Below, one piece after another: positions 18,245 to 28,210 of a stretch of 64,000 bases of DNA (its first letter is position 1; each line of letters starts with the position of its first letter). Where the stretch lies: positions 248,001 to 312,000 of the forward strand of contig JABFRQ010000005.1 in assembly GCA_013141075.1 (NCBI GenBank), read 5' to 3'. Source of the stretch: Methylotenera sp. Its GTDB lineage: Bacteria > Pseudomonadota > Gammaproteobacteria > Burkholderiales > Methylophilaceae. The translations under genes were made by a program, and so were the position numbers. The notes beneath the pieces are model-generated. The model did not search any database and had not been told where the DNA came from. It saw nothing but the letters and a program-made list of their open reading frames with translations.

Positions 18245-19237
18245 TTACTCACCCGTCGCGAGGCTGTCTTCTTTGGTAAACGTCCATGTGCGGGTGATGC
18301 TCAGCACGTCAATTTCTTTATGTATATCATCTGGAAACCTTGCATACGGCTCGCCCAGCTTAACAATGCGTTTCGCGGCATCATCTAACACTTTATGCCC
18401 AGAGCTGCGATTCAGCTCAATTTGTTCAATATAACCATCGGCCTTAATCGATACCGTCATTTGCAATTGCCCATATAACTTTGCGTTTTTAGCTGCATCT
18501 GGGTAATTCAGATTGCCTACTTTTTCTACTTTTTGACGCCAAGCTTCTACATAAAGCGCATATTTATACTCTTTGGCTCTGGCACCAATAAATTTACGTT
18601 TTGGGCGCTTTTGATAATCATCTTGCTGTTTAGAAATTAGCGCTTCTAGGCGATCCATTTCTAAAGCGGCTGCGGTTAAGTCATGAATATCTAACTTCTT
18701 GGTGGGTGTTTCTTGATTGCCTGCTTCCATTTCTTTTGCAGCGGCTTTTTGTACTGGGCTAGATTCTACTTTGTTGGTGGCTTTTAGTTGCGTCATCAAC
18801 TCTTGCGCTTGCTTTTCAAGCTCTGCTACATGTTTTTGTTCTTTGGTTTCTTCTGCGGTGAGTTTGGCGGCTTTTTTTCCAGATTTCGCTTCGGCCACTG
18901 GCTTAACATTAAATTCTACTTGTTGCTGCTTAAGTGAAGGCAATGCAGATTTCATTTTGCGGTTTTGGTCTGTATTACCGCCACGGTCTAAATTGGCTTG
19001 GGCTAATACATCCGCTTTATCTGGCGTGGTACTGGTTTTAGCATTTACCAACATCACTTCTAAAGAGGGTAAATTATCGGTGAATTTTTTAAGTTCAGGC
19101 TCAAAATGAACGCTCAATAACACGGCATGTACAAAAACTGAAACCCAAATCGCAATAGCCATTACGCTCATTGCTTTTAACTTTGCAATGAGTGCCGTAA
19201 ATGCGTTAGTTTTAGTTTTTTTGCGTTGTGTAGCCAA
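18245..19237 (-). CDS. tonB: TonB family energy-transducing protein
   Basis: A 330-residue protein with an N-terminal transmembrane helix (about residues 23-45, MSVMAIAIWVSVFVHAVLLS). A long charged, Lys/Glu/Gln-rich periplasmic linker follows, then a C-terminal TonB-like domain (EAWRQKVEKVGNLNYPDAAK, YGQLQMTVSIKADGYIEQIE, SSGHKVLDDAAKRIV). TonB proteins couple the ExbBD proton motor to outer-membrane receptors. No exbB or exbD lies nearby, and the linker lacks the usual Pro repeats. It is downstream of mpl on the same strand (about 50 bp). Confidence 0.85.
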   Translation of the reverse strand: MATQRKKTKTNAFTALIAKLKAMSVMAIAIWVSVFVHAVLLSVHFEPELKKFTDNLPSLEVMLVNAKTSTTPDKADVLAQANLDRGGNTDQNRKMKSALPSLKQQQVEFNVKPVAEAKSGKKAAKLTAEETKEQKHVAELEKQAQELMTQLKATNKVESSPVQKAAAKEMEAGNQETPTKKLDIHDLTAAALEMDRLEALISKQQDDYQKRPKRKFIGARAKEYKYALYVEAWRQKVEKVGNLNYPDAAKNAKLYGQLQMTVSIKADGYIEQIELNRSSGHKVLDDAAKRIVKLGEPYARFPDDIHKEIDVLSITRTWTFTKEDSLATGE

Positions 19238-19286
19238 CTTTTATTTCTGCCTAAATTTTTATTTTAAGACTTTAATTTTCAAGACT

Positions 19287-20714
19287 TTAATTTTTAAGTC
19301 TTGAATTTAATGCATCTAATATCTTCTGATGCACGCCACCAAAGCCGCCGTTGCTCATTGCCAGCACATAATCACCCGCTTTTGCTACTGCAACAATTGC
19401 GGCCACCATTGCATCTAAGTCATCAAACACTTTAGCTTTATGCTGAATTGGCGCGAGCGCTTCGGTAGCATCCCACCCTAAATTTGCGCCGAAACAAAAC
19501 ACTAAATCTGCCTCAACCAAACTAGCTGGCAATGCGCTTTTCATTACGCCTAGCTTCATGGTGTTTGAACGAGGCTCAAGCACTGCCAATATGCGTGCTT
19601 TGCCAATTTTACTACGCAAACCTGCAACCGTTGTGGTAATTGCGGTGGGGTGGTGCGCAAAATCATCGTACACGGTAATATTATTCACCACGCCGCGAAT
19701 TTCCATGCGGCGTTTTACGTTTTTAAACTCGCCAAGCGCGGCAATTGCTACTGCTACAGAAACCCCTACATGGCGCGCGGCGGCAATGCTGGCTAAGGCA
19801 TTCATACGGTTATGCTCACCGAGCAAATCCCACAACACACGGCCTTGTGGCTTACCTGCAAACATCACATCAAAACTGCCATCACCCTGTGCGTTGACGG
19901 CTTGCCAATTATCATCGGTGCCAAATTTTTCAACAGGCGTCCAGCAGCCTTTATCAATCACACGTTGCAAGCTTGCCTCGACGCCATTCGCCACCACCAA
20001 GCCTTGTTGTGGCACAGTGCGCACCAAGTGGTGAAATTGTTTTTCAATGGCGGCTAAATCTTCAAAAATATCAGCGTGGTCAAATTCTAGATTATTTAAC
20101 ACCGCCGTGCGTGGGCGATAATGCACAAATTTTGAGCGTTTATCAAAAAAAGCTGTGTCGTATTCGTCGGCTTCAATCACAAAAAAAGGTGACAGCTCTG
20201 ACCATTCAATAGACTCAGGGCGAATGGTAGTGCGAGCATGTTGAGCCATGAGCGGCGGCACTTGTGGCAACCTTGCAGAAATCGCAAAATTCTCAGGCAC
20301 GCCTCCAATTAAAAACCCTGGTGCCAGCCCTGCATATTCCAATATCCAAGCCAACATTGAGCTAGTGGTCGTTTTGCCATGCGTGCCAGCCACAGCGAGC
20401 ACCCACTTGCCTTGCAGCACGTTCTCAGCCAACCATTGCGGACCAGAAATATACGGCAAACCTTTATTTAGAATTTCTTCCATTAAAGCATTACCGCGTG
20501 TGACTACATTGCCAATCACGTACATATCAGGGTTAAGCTTAGTTTGTTCGGGTGAAAAGCCTTCAATCAGCTCAATACCTTGCGATTCTAATTGCGTGCT
20601 CATTGGCGGGTAAACATTGGCATCGCAACCAGTTACGCGATGCCCAGCGGCCTTCGCCAGCACCGCAATGCCGCCCATAAACGTGCCGCAAACGCCTAAA
20701 ATATGTATATGCAT
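19287..20714 (-). CDS. mpl: UDP-MurNAc:L-Ala-gamma-D-Glu-meso-DAP ligase
   Basis: Mpl recycles murein tripeptide by ligating it to UDP-MurNAc in the cytosol. It belongs to the Mur ligase family but starts with MHIHILGVCGTFMGGIAVLA, the characteristic Mpl Rossmann segment. It has the P-loop AVAGTHGKTTTSSMLAW (about residue 110), LNNLEFDHADIF, and YDDFAHHPTAI (about 340). The 475-residue length fits. Confidence 0.95.
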   Translation of the reverse strand: MHIHILGVCGTFMGGIAVLAKAAGHRVTGCDANVYPPMSTQLESQGIELIEGFSPEQTKLNPDMYVIGNVVTRGNALMEEILNKGLPYISGPQWLAENVLQGKWVLAVAGTHGKTTTSSMLAWILEYAGLAPGFLIGGVPENFAISARLPQVPPLMAQHARTTIRPESIEWSELSPFFVIEADEYDTAFFDKRSKFVHYRPRTAVLNNLEFDHADIFEDLAAIEKQFHHLVRTVPQQGLVVANGVEASLQRVIDKGCWTPVEKFGTDDNWQAVNAQGDGSFDVMFAGKPQGRVLWDLLGEHNRMNALASIAAARHVGVSVAVAIAALGEFKNVKRRMEIRGVVNNITVYDDFAHHPTAITTTVAGLRSKIGKARILAVLEPRSNTMKLGVMKSALPASLVEADLVFCFGANLGWDATEALAPIQHKAKVFDDLDAMVAAIVAVAKAGDYVLAMSNGGFGGVHQKILDALNSRLKN

Positions 20715-20742
20715 AAATTCCTAATATCTCAATGACTAATAT

Positions 20743-21390
20743 CTACCGCAACTCTAAAAGCCGCGCCGCAATATGCATTGTATCTATATTGCCGTTAATA
20801 TTCACAATTACCAGCCGCCCTTGGCCTTGCCCCAGCACGTTTTGAAAATCATACACCGCGCCCACCACCGTTAAAATCTGTTCTTTTACTTCGTCTGCAA
20901 ATTTTATGAGCGCGTAATTCACCTGATTATTCACATTAGCAATCACGCCGCGCAGCCAGTCATCCGTAGTTAGCTCATCTGTTTTGATGGGCAGCTGAAT
21001 GCTATTTAATTCATGCTTAATCGCATCAGATTCGCTTGAATAATTACTCGCTGCCGCTTTAATCGCCCCACATGCTACATGCCCGACAATAATCAGCAAA
21101 GGCGTATGCAAGTGCCGCACGCCGTATTCCACAGAACCTTCCGCCGTCGCAATTTGGTTACCAATATTGCGAATCATAAACAGATCACCATCTGGCGTTT
21201 TGTCTAGGGCTTGGGTATGAACGCGCGCATCTGAGCAAGTTACCACCGTAGCCCGTGGATGTTGCTGCTGCTCAAAAGGGTCAAAATACTCAGGCTCGTG
21301 GGTACGCACAAACTCATCATTATCTTGAATCAGATTTTTGATAATGCCGCGTAATTGGTCGAATTCGTTTGATGGATTATGAGTGTGCAT
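20743..21390 (-). CDS. Beta-class carbonic anhydrase
   Basis: A 215-residue enzyme interconverting CO2 and bicarbonate. Zinc ligands and the catalytic dyad are visible: Cys-x-Asp-x-Arg in VTCSDARVHTQALD, and His-x2-Cys in LIIVGHVACGAIKAA. MIRNIGNQIATAEGSVEYGVRHL is also typical. The C-terminal half, with the segment VYDFQNVLGQGQGRLVIVNI, follows the standard beta-CA layout. It is 3 bp downstream of the membrane protein gene that follows metH, so it is probably in the same transcript. Confidence 0.92.
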   Translation of the reverse strand: MHTHNPSNEFDQLRGIIKNLIQDNDEFVRTHEPEYFDPFEQQQHPRATVVTCSDARVHTQALDKTPDGDLFMIRNIGNQIATAEGSVEYGVRHLHTPLLIIVGHVACGAIKAAASNYSSESDAIKHELNSIQLPIKTDELTTDDWLRGVIANVNNQVNYALIKFADEVKEQILTVVGAVYDFQNVLGQGQGRLVIVNINGNIDTMHIAARLLELR

Positions 21391-21393
21391 TAG

Positions 21394-22014
21394 CTATTTA
21401 TTTTCCTCATTAAACTCTTGCTGATAAAGCTTCGGATATGCCCTCAAAAAATTCATTGCCGCTTGAATAGAAAAATGTATAATTTCAGGTTTTGAAAAAC
21501 CCCCTAACTTTGCTCTAACCCAAAAATATTCGCCAAAACTATTTTTACACAACCTATCAATCTGTATGTTATCAATGCCGTTGTATCTACTACTAAGCGC
21601 AACATCATTGTGAACAAGTATCTGCACGTCTTCTGCATTAAAGCTATATTTGTCTTCCGAGGCATCTAATTTAAGCGTTATAAATAATTTATCAGCATCA
21701 GCAGTTAGTTGACTTATCCTTGGTTGGCTATACAAAAACTCATAACAAAGTGCAAAAACAACAATAGGAAGCGATATAAAAAACAATACTTCTGAATTGA
21801 GAGTATCCCCATAAGCTTTATAGGTAAATATAAGCGGCACTGGTAAACAAAATAGACTGTTCAAAATAAGATTCTGCCACCACAGCTCTTTTCTTTTGGC
21901 TATCGGAAGGTCATTGCCGTTACGTCCAGATTTAAGATACAAAGCAAATACTGTGAAAACGTATAAGATGCCACCAAATATCCAGAGAAAAACTTTTAAT
22001 GAATCATTAGACAC
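21394..22014 (-). CDS. Membrane protein of unknown function
   Basis: About 206 residues from GTG 22014; this start lies 6 bp after the metH stop and has AGGGTAA upstream, while a TTG at 22044 would overlap metH. Three hydrophobic segments are visible (roughly residues 8-25, 48-66 and 74-93). A soluble C-terminal domain of about 110 residues follows. No family is recognised. It is sandwiched between metH and carbonic anhydrase with almost no spacing. Its codon usage looks more AT-rich than metH's. Confidence 0.65.
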   Translation of the reverse strand: MSNDSLKVFLWIFGGILYVFTVFALYLKSGRNGNDLPIAKRKELWWQNLILNSLFCLPVPLIFTYKAYGDTLNSEVLFFISLPIVVFALCYEFLYSQPRISQLTADADKLFITLKLDASEDKYSFNAEDVQILVHNDVALSSRYNGIDNIQIDRLCKNSFGEYFWVRAKLGGFSKPEIIHFSIQAAMNFLRAYPKLYQQEFNEENK

Positions 22015-22019
22015 GGCAA

Positions 22020-25000
22020 TTACCCTAAATTCGGCGCAAGCCAACGCTCTAAATATTCTTTAGGCAAGTTTCTGCGTTTTGTCATGTCCATTAACTGGTC
22101 TTCACCAATTTTATCCACGCTAAAATATTTGCTTTCAGCATGTGCAAAGTAGAAGCCTGAAACCGCTGCCGCTGGCATCATAGCGAATGAATCGGTGAGT
22201 TGCATGTCGATTTCATCGCATTGTAGTAGCTTGAACATATCGGCTTTTACGGTGTGGTCTGGGCAGGCGGGGTAGCCTGGGGCTGGGCGGATGCCTTGGT
22301 ATTGTTCTTTAATTAAGGCGTCTGTAGCTAATTTTTCATCGCTTGCATAACCCCATAAATCGGTGCGGATGCGTTCGTGCATGTATTCGGCGAAGGCTTC
22401 GGCTAGGCGGTCAGCTAGAGATTTGAACATAATTCCGCTGTAATCGTCATGCGCATCGGCGAAGCGTTTTTCAATTTTTTCTACACCTAAACCTGCGGTA
22501 ACAGCGAATAAACCAACGTAGTCTTGAGTGCCTTTAGGCGCGATAAAATCTGCCAAACATTGGTTTGGGCGCGCTACGCCATCAATCACGGGTTTCACTG
22601 TTTGTTGGCGCATGCCGTAATAGGTGAACGCGACTTGGCTGCGGGTTTCATCAGTATAGATTTCAATATCGTCATCATTCACTGTGTTTGCGGGCATAAG
22701 CGCAATCACGCCATTGGCGGTGAGCCAGCGACCATCGATGATTTTTTTTAGCATGGCTTGCGCTTCTGCAAATACTTTTGTTGCAGCTTCGCCCACTACT
22801 TTGTCGCTCAAAATGGCTGGGTAGCTGCCAGCTAAATCCCACGTTTGAAAGAATGGCGCCCAATCAATGTATTTGGCGATTAAGCTCAAATCAATGTTTT
22901 TAAATACACGGCGGCCGATGAATTTTGGCTTCACAGGCGCAAACTCGCCAGTAAACGAAAGCTTAGCTTTGTTGGCGCGGGCTTGCGCAATCGTCAGCAA
23001 TGGCACGCCTTTTTTATTGGCGTGTTGGTCGCGGACTTTTTGATAATCGGCTTGAATTTCGGCCAAATACGCCCCGCGTGTTTCTGGCGTAAGTAAGTTT
23101 TGCATTACCGAAACTGAGCGCGAAGCATCAGGCACATACACAATTGGGCCGTCATAATGCGGGGCGATTTTCACAGCGGTGTGCGCGCGTGAGGTGGTTG
23201 CGCCGCCTATCAAAAGCGGCATTTTCATGTCTTTAAAATACGGGTCGCGTTGCATTTCTTTAGCGATGTGCGTCATTTCTTCTAAGCTTGGCGTAATTAA
23301 GCCGCTTAGGCCGATAATGTCGGCATTTTCGGCTTTTGCCATGGCTAAAATTTCAGCAGCTGGCACCATTACGCCCATATTCACCACTTCAAAGTTATTG
23401 CATTGCAACACCACAGACACGATATTTTTGCCGATGTCATGCACGTCGCCTTTTACCGTGGCAATCACCACTTTACCTTTTGGCTTGGCGACAACGCCCG
23501 TGCGCTCTTGCTCAAGCAGTTTTTCGGCTTCAATAAATGGAATTAAGTGTGCTACCGCTTGCTTCATCACACGGGCAGATTTCACTACCTGCGGTAAAAA
23601 CATTTTGCCTTGACCAAATAAGTCACCCACCACGTTCATGCCGTCCATCAGTGCGCCTTCAATCACATGGATTGGACGGCCGCCGCTTTCCATTACGGCT
23701 GCGCGGGCTTCTTCGGTATCTTCCACAATAAAATCTGTAATGCCATGCACCATGGCGTGCGCCAAGCGTTTTGCTACGGGCGTGGGCGCATCGGCTGTGC
23801 CGCGCCATTCTAAGGTTGCTGCTTCTTTTTTGCCGCCTGCGACTCGCGTGCCTGCAATTTCAATGAGGCGTTCAGTAGGCGCGAGCAAGTTATTGGGGTC
23901 GGTAATGCGGTTTAGCACAACATTTTCAACGGCGAGCTTTAGTTCTGGCGCAAGGTCGTCATACACGCCCATCATGCCCGCATTTACAATGCCCATGGTC
24001 ATGCCTGCTTGAATCGCGTGATATAAAAACACGGTGTGAATCGCCTCACGCGCAGGGTCGTTACCTCTAAAGCTAAAGCTTACGTTACTTACACCGCCTG
24101 AAATTTTAGCATGTGGCAGGTTTTGCTTAATCCAACGCGTCGCTTCGATAAAGTCTACCGCGTAATTGTTGTGCTCTTCAATGCCTGTGGCAATGGCGAA
24201 AATATTGGGGTCAAAAATAATGTCTTCTGGCGGAAAGTTGATGCCAACTAATAAATCATAAGCGCGTTTACAAATTTCTGTTTTACGCGCGTAAGTATCC
24301 GCCTGACCTTTTTCATCAAACGCCATCACAATGACTGCCGCGCCGTAACGGCGGCATAGCTTGGCTTGGCGTAAAAACTCAGCTTCACCTTCTTTCATCG
24401 AAATAGAATTGACGATGGCTTTACCTTGCACGCATTTTAAGCCTGCCTCAATCACCGACCATTTGCTCGAATCAATCATAATCGGCACGCGGGCAATATC
24501 AGGCTCGCTGGCGATTAAATTTAAAAAGTGCGTCATGGCTTTAACGGCATCTAGCATGCCTTCATCCATGTTGATATCGATAACTTGTGCGCCGTTTTCT
24601 ACCTGCTGGCGCGCCACGCTTAAGGCTTCGTCATATTGCTCGTTAATAATTAAACGTGCAAAAGCCTTGCTGCCTGTGACGTTGGTGCGCTCGCCGACGT
24701 TGACGAATAAAGAATTTTCATCAATGATAAAAGGCTCTAGGCCTGAGAGCCGCATAGATGTTGGCTGCTGGGGCACCTGTCTTGGCGCGATATTTTTAAC
24801 TTGCTCGTAAATCGCTGCAATGTGCGGCGGTGTTGTTCCGCAGCAACCACCTGCAATATTGATAAAGCCACTTTCGGCGAATTCTTTTACCAAGTTTGAA
24901 GTCACGTCTGGGGTTTCGTCAAAACCCGTGTCGCTCATCGGGTTGGGCAGGCCAGCATTGGGGTAAATGCACACAAATGTATCGGCGATTTTTGATATTT

Positions 25001-25808
25001 CTTCAGCATATGGGCGCATTAAAGTTGCGCCTAAAGCGCAGTTTAAACCAATGGTGAGCGGTTTGGCGTGGCGTACCGAATGCCAAAATGCGGTAACGGT
25101 TTGGCCAGACAAAATGCGACCTGATGCATCTGTTACCGTGCCTGAAATCATAATTGGCAGTTTGTAGCCAACTTCTTCAAAAAACGCATCAATGGCAAAC
25201 AAAGCTGCCTTGCAATTGAGCGTATCAAAAATGGTTTCTACCATTAAAATATCTGCGCCGCCTTCAACCAATGCTCGCGCTTGTTCTAAGTAAGCGTTTA
25301 CCAACTGGTCAAAGCTTACGTTACGCGCGGCGGGGTCATTAACGTCAGGCGAGATGCTTGCAGTTTTAGGCGTTGGGCCAAGTGCACCTGCCACAAAACG
25401 CGGTTTATCGGGCGTGCTATATTTGTCGCAAGCGGCTTTAGCAAGTTTGGCTGATTGCACATTCATTTCATGCACCAAATGCGCCATGTGGTAGTCATCT
25501 TGCGCCACACTAGTCGCGCCGAATGTGTTGGTTTCAATAATATCTGCGCCTGCGGCCAAATATTTTTCGTGAATTTCTTGAATGATTTGTGGCTGGGTCA
25601 GGCTTAATAGCTCGTTATTGCCTTTTACAAACAACTCGCGCTGGCCTGCTGGCGCAGCAAAATCTACAAAACGTTCACCCCGATAATCTGCCTCAGTGAG
25701 GTGGTATTGCTGAATCATCGTACCCATTGCGCCATCTAAAATGAGAATGCGCTTGGCGAGAATTTCTCGTAATTGTTGTTCTAAAGGTGAGTTTGGCAAT
25801 GCGTTCAT
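22020..25808 (-). CDS. metH: Methionine synthase, cobalamin-dependent
   Basis: Full-length MetH (1262 residues) transfers a methyl group from 5-methyl-THF through cobalamin to homocysteine. Modules in order: homocysteine domain (about 1-345, [11 protein letters not shown]; zinc Cys in GLNCALG and [11 protein letters not shown]); methyl-THF domain (about 360-640, [15 protein letters not shown]); B12 cap and binding domain with [10 protein letters not shown] carrying the cobalt-ligand His (about 790); AdoMet reactivation domain (about 930-1240, [13 protein letters not shown]). No cobalamin riboswitch is apparent in the 45-bp gap upstream. Confidence 0.98.
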   Translation of the reverse strand: MNALPNSPLEQQLREILAKRILILDGAMGTMIQQYHLTEADYRGERFVDFAAPAGQRELFVKGNNELLSLTQPQIIQEIHEKYLAAGADIIETNTFGATSVAQDDYHMAHLVHEMNVQSAKLAKAACDKYSTPDKPRFVAGALGPTPKTASISPDVNDPAARNVSFDQLVNAYLEQARALVEGGADILMVETIFDTLNCKAALFAIDAFFEEVGYKLPIMISGTVTDASGRILSGQTVTAFWHSVRHAKPLTIGLNCALGATLMRPYAEEISKIADTFVCIYPNAGLPNPMSDTGFDETPDVTSNLVKEFAESGFINIAGGCCGTTPPHIAAIYEQVKNIAPRQVPQQPTSMRLSGLEPFIIDENSLFVNVGERTNVTGSKAFARLIINEQYDEALSVARQQVENGAQVIDINMDEGMLDAVKAMTHFLNLIASEPDIARVPIMIDSSKWSVIEAGLKCVQGKAIVNSISMKEGEAEFLRQAKLCRRYGAAVIVMAFDEKGQADTYARKTEICKRAYDLLVGINFPPEDIIFDPNIFAIATGIEEHNNYAVDFIEATRWIKQNLPHAKISGGVSNVSFSFRGNDPAREAIHTVFLYHAIQAGMTMGIVNAGMMGVYDDLAPELKLAVENVVLNRITDPNNLLAPTERLIEIAGTRVAGGKKEAATLEWRGTADAPTPVAKRLAHAMVHGITDFIVEDTEEARAAVMESGGRPIHVIEGALMDGMNVVGDLFGQGKMFLPQVVKSARVMKQAVAHLIPFIEAEKLLEQERTGVVAKPKGKVVIATVKGDVHDIGKNIVSVVLQCNNFEVVNMGVMVPAAEILAMAKAENADIIGLSGLITPSLEEMTHIAKEMQRDPYFKDMKMPLLIGGATTSRAHTAVKIAPHYDGPIVYVPDASRSVSVMQNLLTPETRGAYLAEIQADYQKVRDQHANKKGVPLLTIAQARANKAKLSFTGEFAPVKPKFIGRRVFKNIDLSLIAKYIDWAPFFQTWDLAGSYPAILSDKVVGEAATKVFAEAQAMLKKIIDGRWLTANGVIALMPANTVNDDDIEIYTDETRSQVAFTYYGMRQQTVKPVIDGVARPNQCLADFIAPKGTQDYVGLFAVTAGLGVEKIEKRFADAHDDYSGIMFKSLADRLAEAFAEYMHERIRTDLWGYASDEKLATDALIKEQYQGIRPAPGYPACPDHTVKADMFKLLQCDEIDMQLTDSFAMMPAAAVSGFYFAHAESKYFSVDKIGEDQLMDMTKRRNLPKEYLERWLAPNLG

Positions 25809-25852
25809 GGGCGCTTTCAGCAGAGTATGACTAGTGGCGATATTTTAACACG

Positions 25853-26515
25853 CTATTCTTTACGCGCCGCCGTTGTGAGCGAAACTAGGCGCGACACAAT
25901 AAGTGCCATGTACATTAAGCCAATAAACATTTGAAAAATGCTTACAATTTTTGCGACAGGATGCACAACCATTACATCGCCATAACCCGTGCTAGAAAGA
26001 ATCGTAAAACTTAAAAACATTAAATCTAACCAAGTGCGCGGCTCGCCAGGGTTGGTGCTACCCGTGATGCTGCCAGGGTAAATATATTGGCAAACTGAAT
26101 AGATTAAAGCAAAACCCCAAGCCAGCACCGTAAAGGTTGCGGCGGCAGCAAAAAGCTCATCTCGCGTGAGCACATCATCATTAAACATATACATCACCAA
26201 GCCCGCGGCGGTGTAAAAATACATCGCACTTTCGAGCAATTGCGCCCACATAAAATAATGCATATTGCCAGACAACACATACAATAAAGTGAGTGAAATA
26301 GCGGGTACAGCCAGCACCCACGCCACCCAGTTCATAGCTGGGCTACGGTTTACCACCCAAACCGCCAACGAAAGCGCGGCCACGTTAAAACAGCTAAATA
26401 TGGCTTGATTATATTTAACGCTTTCTAAGGAAGGGTGAATAATAATGCTCGCCAACTGCACAAATAAAAGCAGGGCGGACGGATGCGTAGATAGCGTGTT
26501 GAGGATTTTTTTCAT
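25853..26515 (-). CDS. Two-pore-helix potassium channel family protein
   Basis: A membrane protein with several N-terminal hydrophobic helices. Its C-terminal Ion_trans_2 pore has the K+ selectivity filter TILSSTGYGDVMVVHPVAK flanked by two transmembrane helices. The frame is open from 26635. ATG 26515 (MKKILNTLSTHPS) gives 220 residues and is the more natural start, but no clear ribosome-binding site is seen. The extra N-terminal helices resemble the Kch-like/DUF-channel group. Ligand control is unknown. Confidence 0.82.
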   Translation of the reverse strand: MKKILNTLSTHPSALLLFVQLASIIIHPSLESVKYNQAIFSCFNVAALSLAVWVVNRSPAMNWVAWVLAVPAISLTLLYVLSGNMHYFMWAQLLESAMYFYTAAGLVMYMFNDDVLTRDELFAAAATFTVLAWGFALIYSVCQYIYPGSITGSTNPGEPRTWLDLMFLSFTILSSTGYGDVMVVHPVAKIVSIFQMFIGLMYMALIVSRLVSLTTAARKE

Positions 26516-26635
26516 TTTTTTGGCTTTTATAAAATTAGTGGCTGTGAAACTATGCGGCATTTGGTAGATTAGCGAAAACATAAGGTAATGCAAGTGCCAA
26601 TAATGGATTGTAAACCATTCAAAAAGAAGCAACAA

Positions 26636-26913
26636 AAGTTACTAGAATATTTTGTGCTAAAGCTGCAATAGCTTAGTAAATACGGCGCAAGGCCTTTCAA
26701 CTATCGTGAAATGCATGCCCTGCAACCCGCATGGATATTGGCTCACAGGGCATGTATTTTGATTTATTTGAATGAAACTTAAGTGAATTGGTGTGCAAAT
26801 AAAGTCATTTTGCACACCCTACGCTTGCTGGATTCTTCGTTTCACTCAGAATGACGGATATTGAGAGATTTTAGGTTTATTCAAGCAATCGTGTAATTTC
26901 ACATTTTTGACTT
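26636..26913. other. Repeat-filled spacer, no gene seen
   Basis: Contains a GCCCTGC-type palindrome (26714-26754), a perfect 8-bp hairpin GTGTGCAA/TTGCACAC (26791-26798 and 26811-26818), and at 26829-26860 a CGTCATTCTGAGTGAAACGAAGAATCC-like sequence (minus strand), a widely distributed bacterial repeat motif. No plausible ORF. It separates the K+ channel gene from the island with the attC site and may mark where the trailing end of that island was lost. Confidence 0.6.
26714..26754. repeat. GCCCTGC-type palindromic repeat, copy 2
   Basis: Arms CATGCCCTGC and GCTCACAGGGCATG enclose CCGCATGGATATTGG. Its first 25 bp (GCCCTGCAACCCGCATGG, then ATATTGG) differ at only two positions from a stretch inside thiC (51487-51511, minus strand). 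Confidence 0.85.
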
Positions 26914-27924
26914 TTAATTCCCGGCTACCGCGCCTGATTCGGTGGTTTTCCTGTCCTTAAGGATTGCTTGGATCTTCTCCACCACATCAGGTGATGGCAG
27001 GGTGCGCTGTCCCTGCACCAGAGATGCAAAGTTATCAGCCAATATCTCCTCGGGATGAATGATGTATCCTGTGTTCTTGCCCACCTGCTCAAAGAATCCA
27101 GACACTTGTTGGATATCCACGAGCATCGGCTTCGGGCCGTCGAACATCGGTGCGACCTTGTGCCCATCATTCAGCCGCTCAACCAGAAGCAATTGGAACT
27201 GAAGGTAGTTGAAGAACTCTCCACCACGCTCCACGGAGTATTTCTCAGCGCTCGAAAAGAGGATGGGAATAGCCCACCGCTCCTTGCCAGTGACCATTAC
27301 GCGGATACAGTGGTCGTTTTTTGGTGCGTCAGGGTTTGTGATTTTTCGCAACTTCATCTCAGAAGGAAATTCAACCTCGGCGCATTTTGCAAATCCGATA
27401 GCGTCGTAGAATCTCTCACGCAGACCAGGATTCGCTCTGGACATGATGTGAAAGAGTTCATGGGAAATCGTCTGCTGAATTCTGGCTACAGGTGCCTTCA
27501 GAAAGTCCTGCGGTAGAACAATGGCATTGGCTCGGGTATATGCAGCTCCACCCTCTTCCATTCCTGTAGTCTTGATGATCAACATCTTTTCTGGAAACGG
27601 CAATGCCATCGCTTCAAGCTTTATTTGAATGCCCTGCAAAGCGAGGTTGATCATCTGTTTCTCTTCGTCATTCCATTCGAGTACGTTCTTGCCGACAAAC
27701 TCTAGAAATTGGCTCTCGGAGACCTCCTTATCTGTCTTCATCCGCGCAGCACGGTCGAAAGGACTCATCCGTTCGACGAAATCATCACGGGCGGTCAGAG
27801 TTCGCGTACCTTCCGCGACGGAAGCAAAGGAAATCGTGACGCTCTCGCGGAGAGTCACCTGCGCCATCAAAGTCATTGGAGCCAATAATAAAAAAGCTAA
27901 AACTGCGACGGATCTTGTATTCAT
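26914..27924 (-). CDS. Secreted HExxH putative metallopeptidase (integron cassette cargo)
   Basis: A 336-residue protein from ATG 27924, which has a perfect AAGGAG site 5-6 bp upstream; ATG 27975 would read through the attC site. It has a signal peptide (SVAVLAFLLLAPMTLMAQ, about residues 5-22). The zinc-peptidase motif TISHELFHIMSR (HELFH, about residue 155) is followed after more than 100 residues by EEILADNFASL (E-x3-D), which could supply a third ligand. No named family is recognised. Composition is visibly more GC-rich, with more CTC/GTC codons than neighbours, and the start lies 12 bp after an attC core site. Acquisition through an integron is likely; function unknown. Confidence 0.75.
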   Translation of the reverse strand: MNTRSVAVLAFLLLAPMTLMAQVTLRESVTISFASVAEGTRTLTARDDFVERMSPFDRAARMKTDKEVSESQFLEFVGKNVLEWNDEEKQMINLALQGIQIKLEAMALPFPEKMLIIKTTGMEEGGAAYTRANAIVLPQDFLKAPVARIQQTISHELFHIMSRANPGLRERFYDAIGFAKCAEVEFPSEMKLRKITNPDAPKNDHCIRVMVTGKERWAIPILFSSAEKYSVERGGEFFNYLQFQLLLVERLNDGHKVAPMFDGPKPMLVDIQQVSGFFEQVGKNTGYIIHPEEILADNFASLVQGQRTLPSPDVVEKIQAILKDRKTTESGAVAGN

Positions 27925-27935
27925 TTCATCTCCTT

Positions 27936-27994
27936 GCCTAACGTTTGACATAAGGGGCGCCGCAAGGCGTCCCACTTAATGGATGGGTTAGGGC
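27936..27994 (-). mobile_element. Integron attC recombination site (59-base element)
   Basis: Read on the minus strand: GCCCTAAC (27994-27987), CCATCCATTAAGTGGGACGCC, loop TTGC, GGCGCCCCTTATGTCAAAC, then GTTAGGC (27942-27936). It has the R''-L''-L'-R' layout of attC: 7-bp core GTTAGGC, complementary outer core, an imperfect inner stem (GGGACGCC/GGCGCCCC) and a total length of 59 bp. The orientation places it at the 3' end of the cassette ORF 27938-28210 and just before the HExxH gene. No intI is present in the window. Confidence 0.88.
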
Positions 27995-28210
27995 AAGCAA
28001 CTTAACAGCCACCAAAGCCAAAACCACCACCGAATTAAAAACTAAAATAGCACGACCAAATAACAAGCCCCGCCAACCGAAAACTAAACTAAAACCACAA
28101 ACAATAAACCACCACAAAACCAAACCTAAACTAAAACCACAGAACTTAAAACAACCACCAAACCAAAAGCCAACCAGATCAAAACAGATGCCCTGCGACC
28201 CAATAAACAT
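27938..28210 (-). CDS. Small hydrophobic cassette protein ending in attC
   Basis: A 90-residue ORF rich in Phe, Trp, Gly, Leu and Val (WFGGCFKFCGFSLGLVLWWF), probably a membrane peptide if translated. Its last residues (THPLSGTPCGAPYVKR) and stop TAG lie inside the attC site, a common property of cassette ORFs. The start ATG and about the first eight codons come from a GCCCTGC-type palindrome, so the original 5' end may have been replaced. Another frame from ATG 28225 gives a 33-residue hydrophobic peptide. Translation is uncertain. Confidence 0.4.
   Translation of the reverse strand: MFIGSQGICFDLVGFWFGGCFKFCGFSLGLVLWWFIVCGFSLVFGWRGLLFGRAILVFNSVVVLALVAVKLLALTHPLSGTPCGAPYVKR

Noticed and set aside
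25809..25852. Cobalamin riboswitch upstream of metH
   Set aside because: The gap is only 44 bp and no B12-box-like sequence is seen.
26791..26818. GTGTGCAA/TTGCACAC hairpin as an attC or terminator of the HExxH gene
   Set aside because: It lacks the core site GTTRRRY and any T-run, so I list it only as a hairpin in the spacer.
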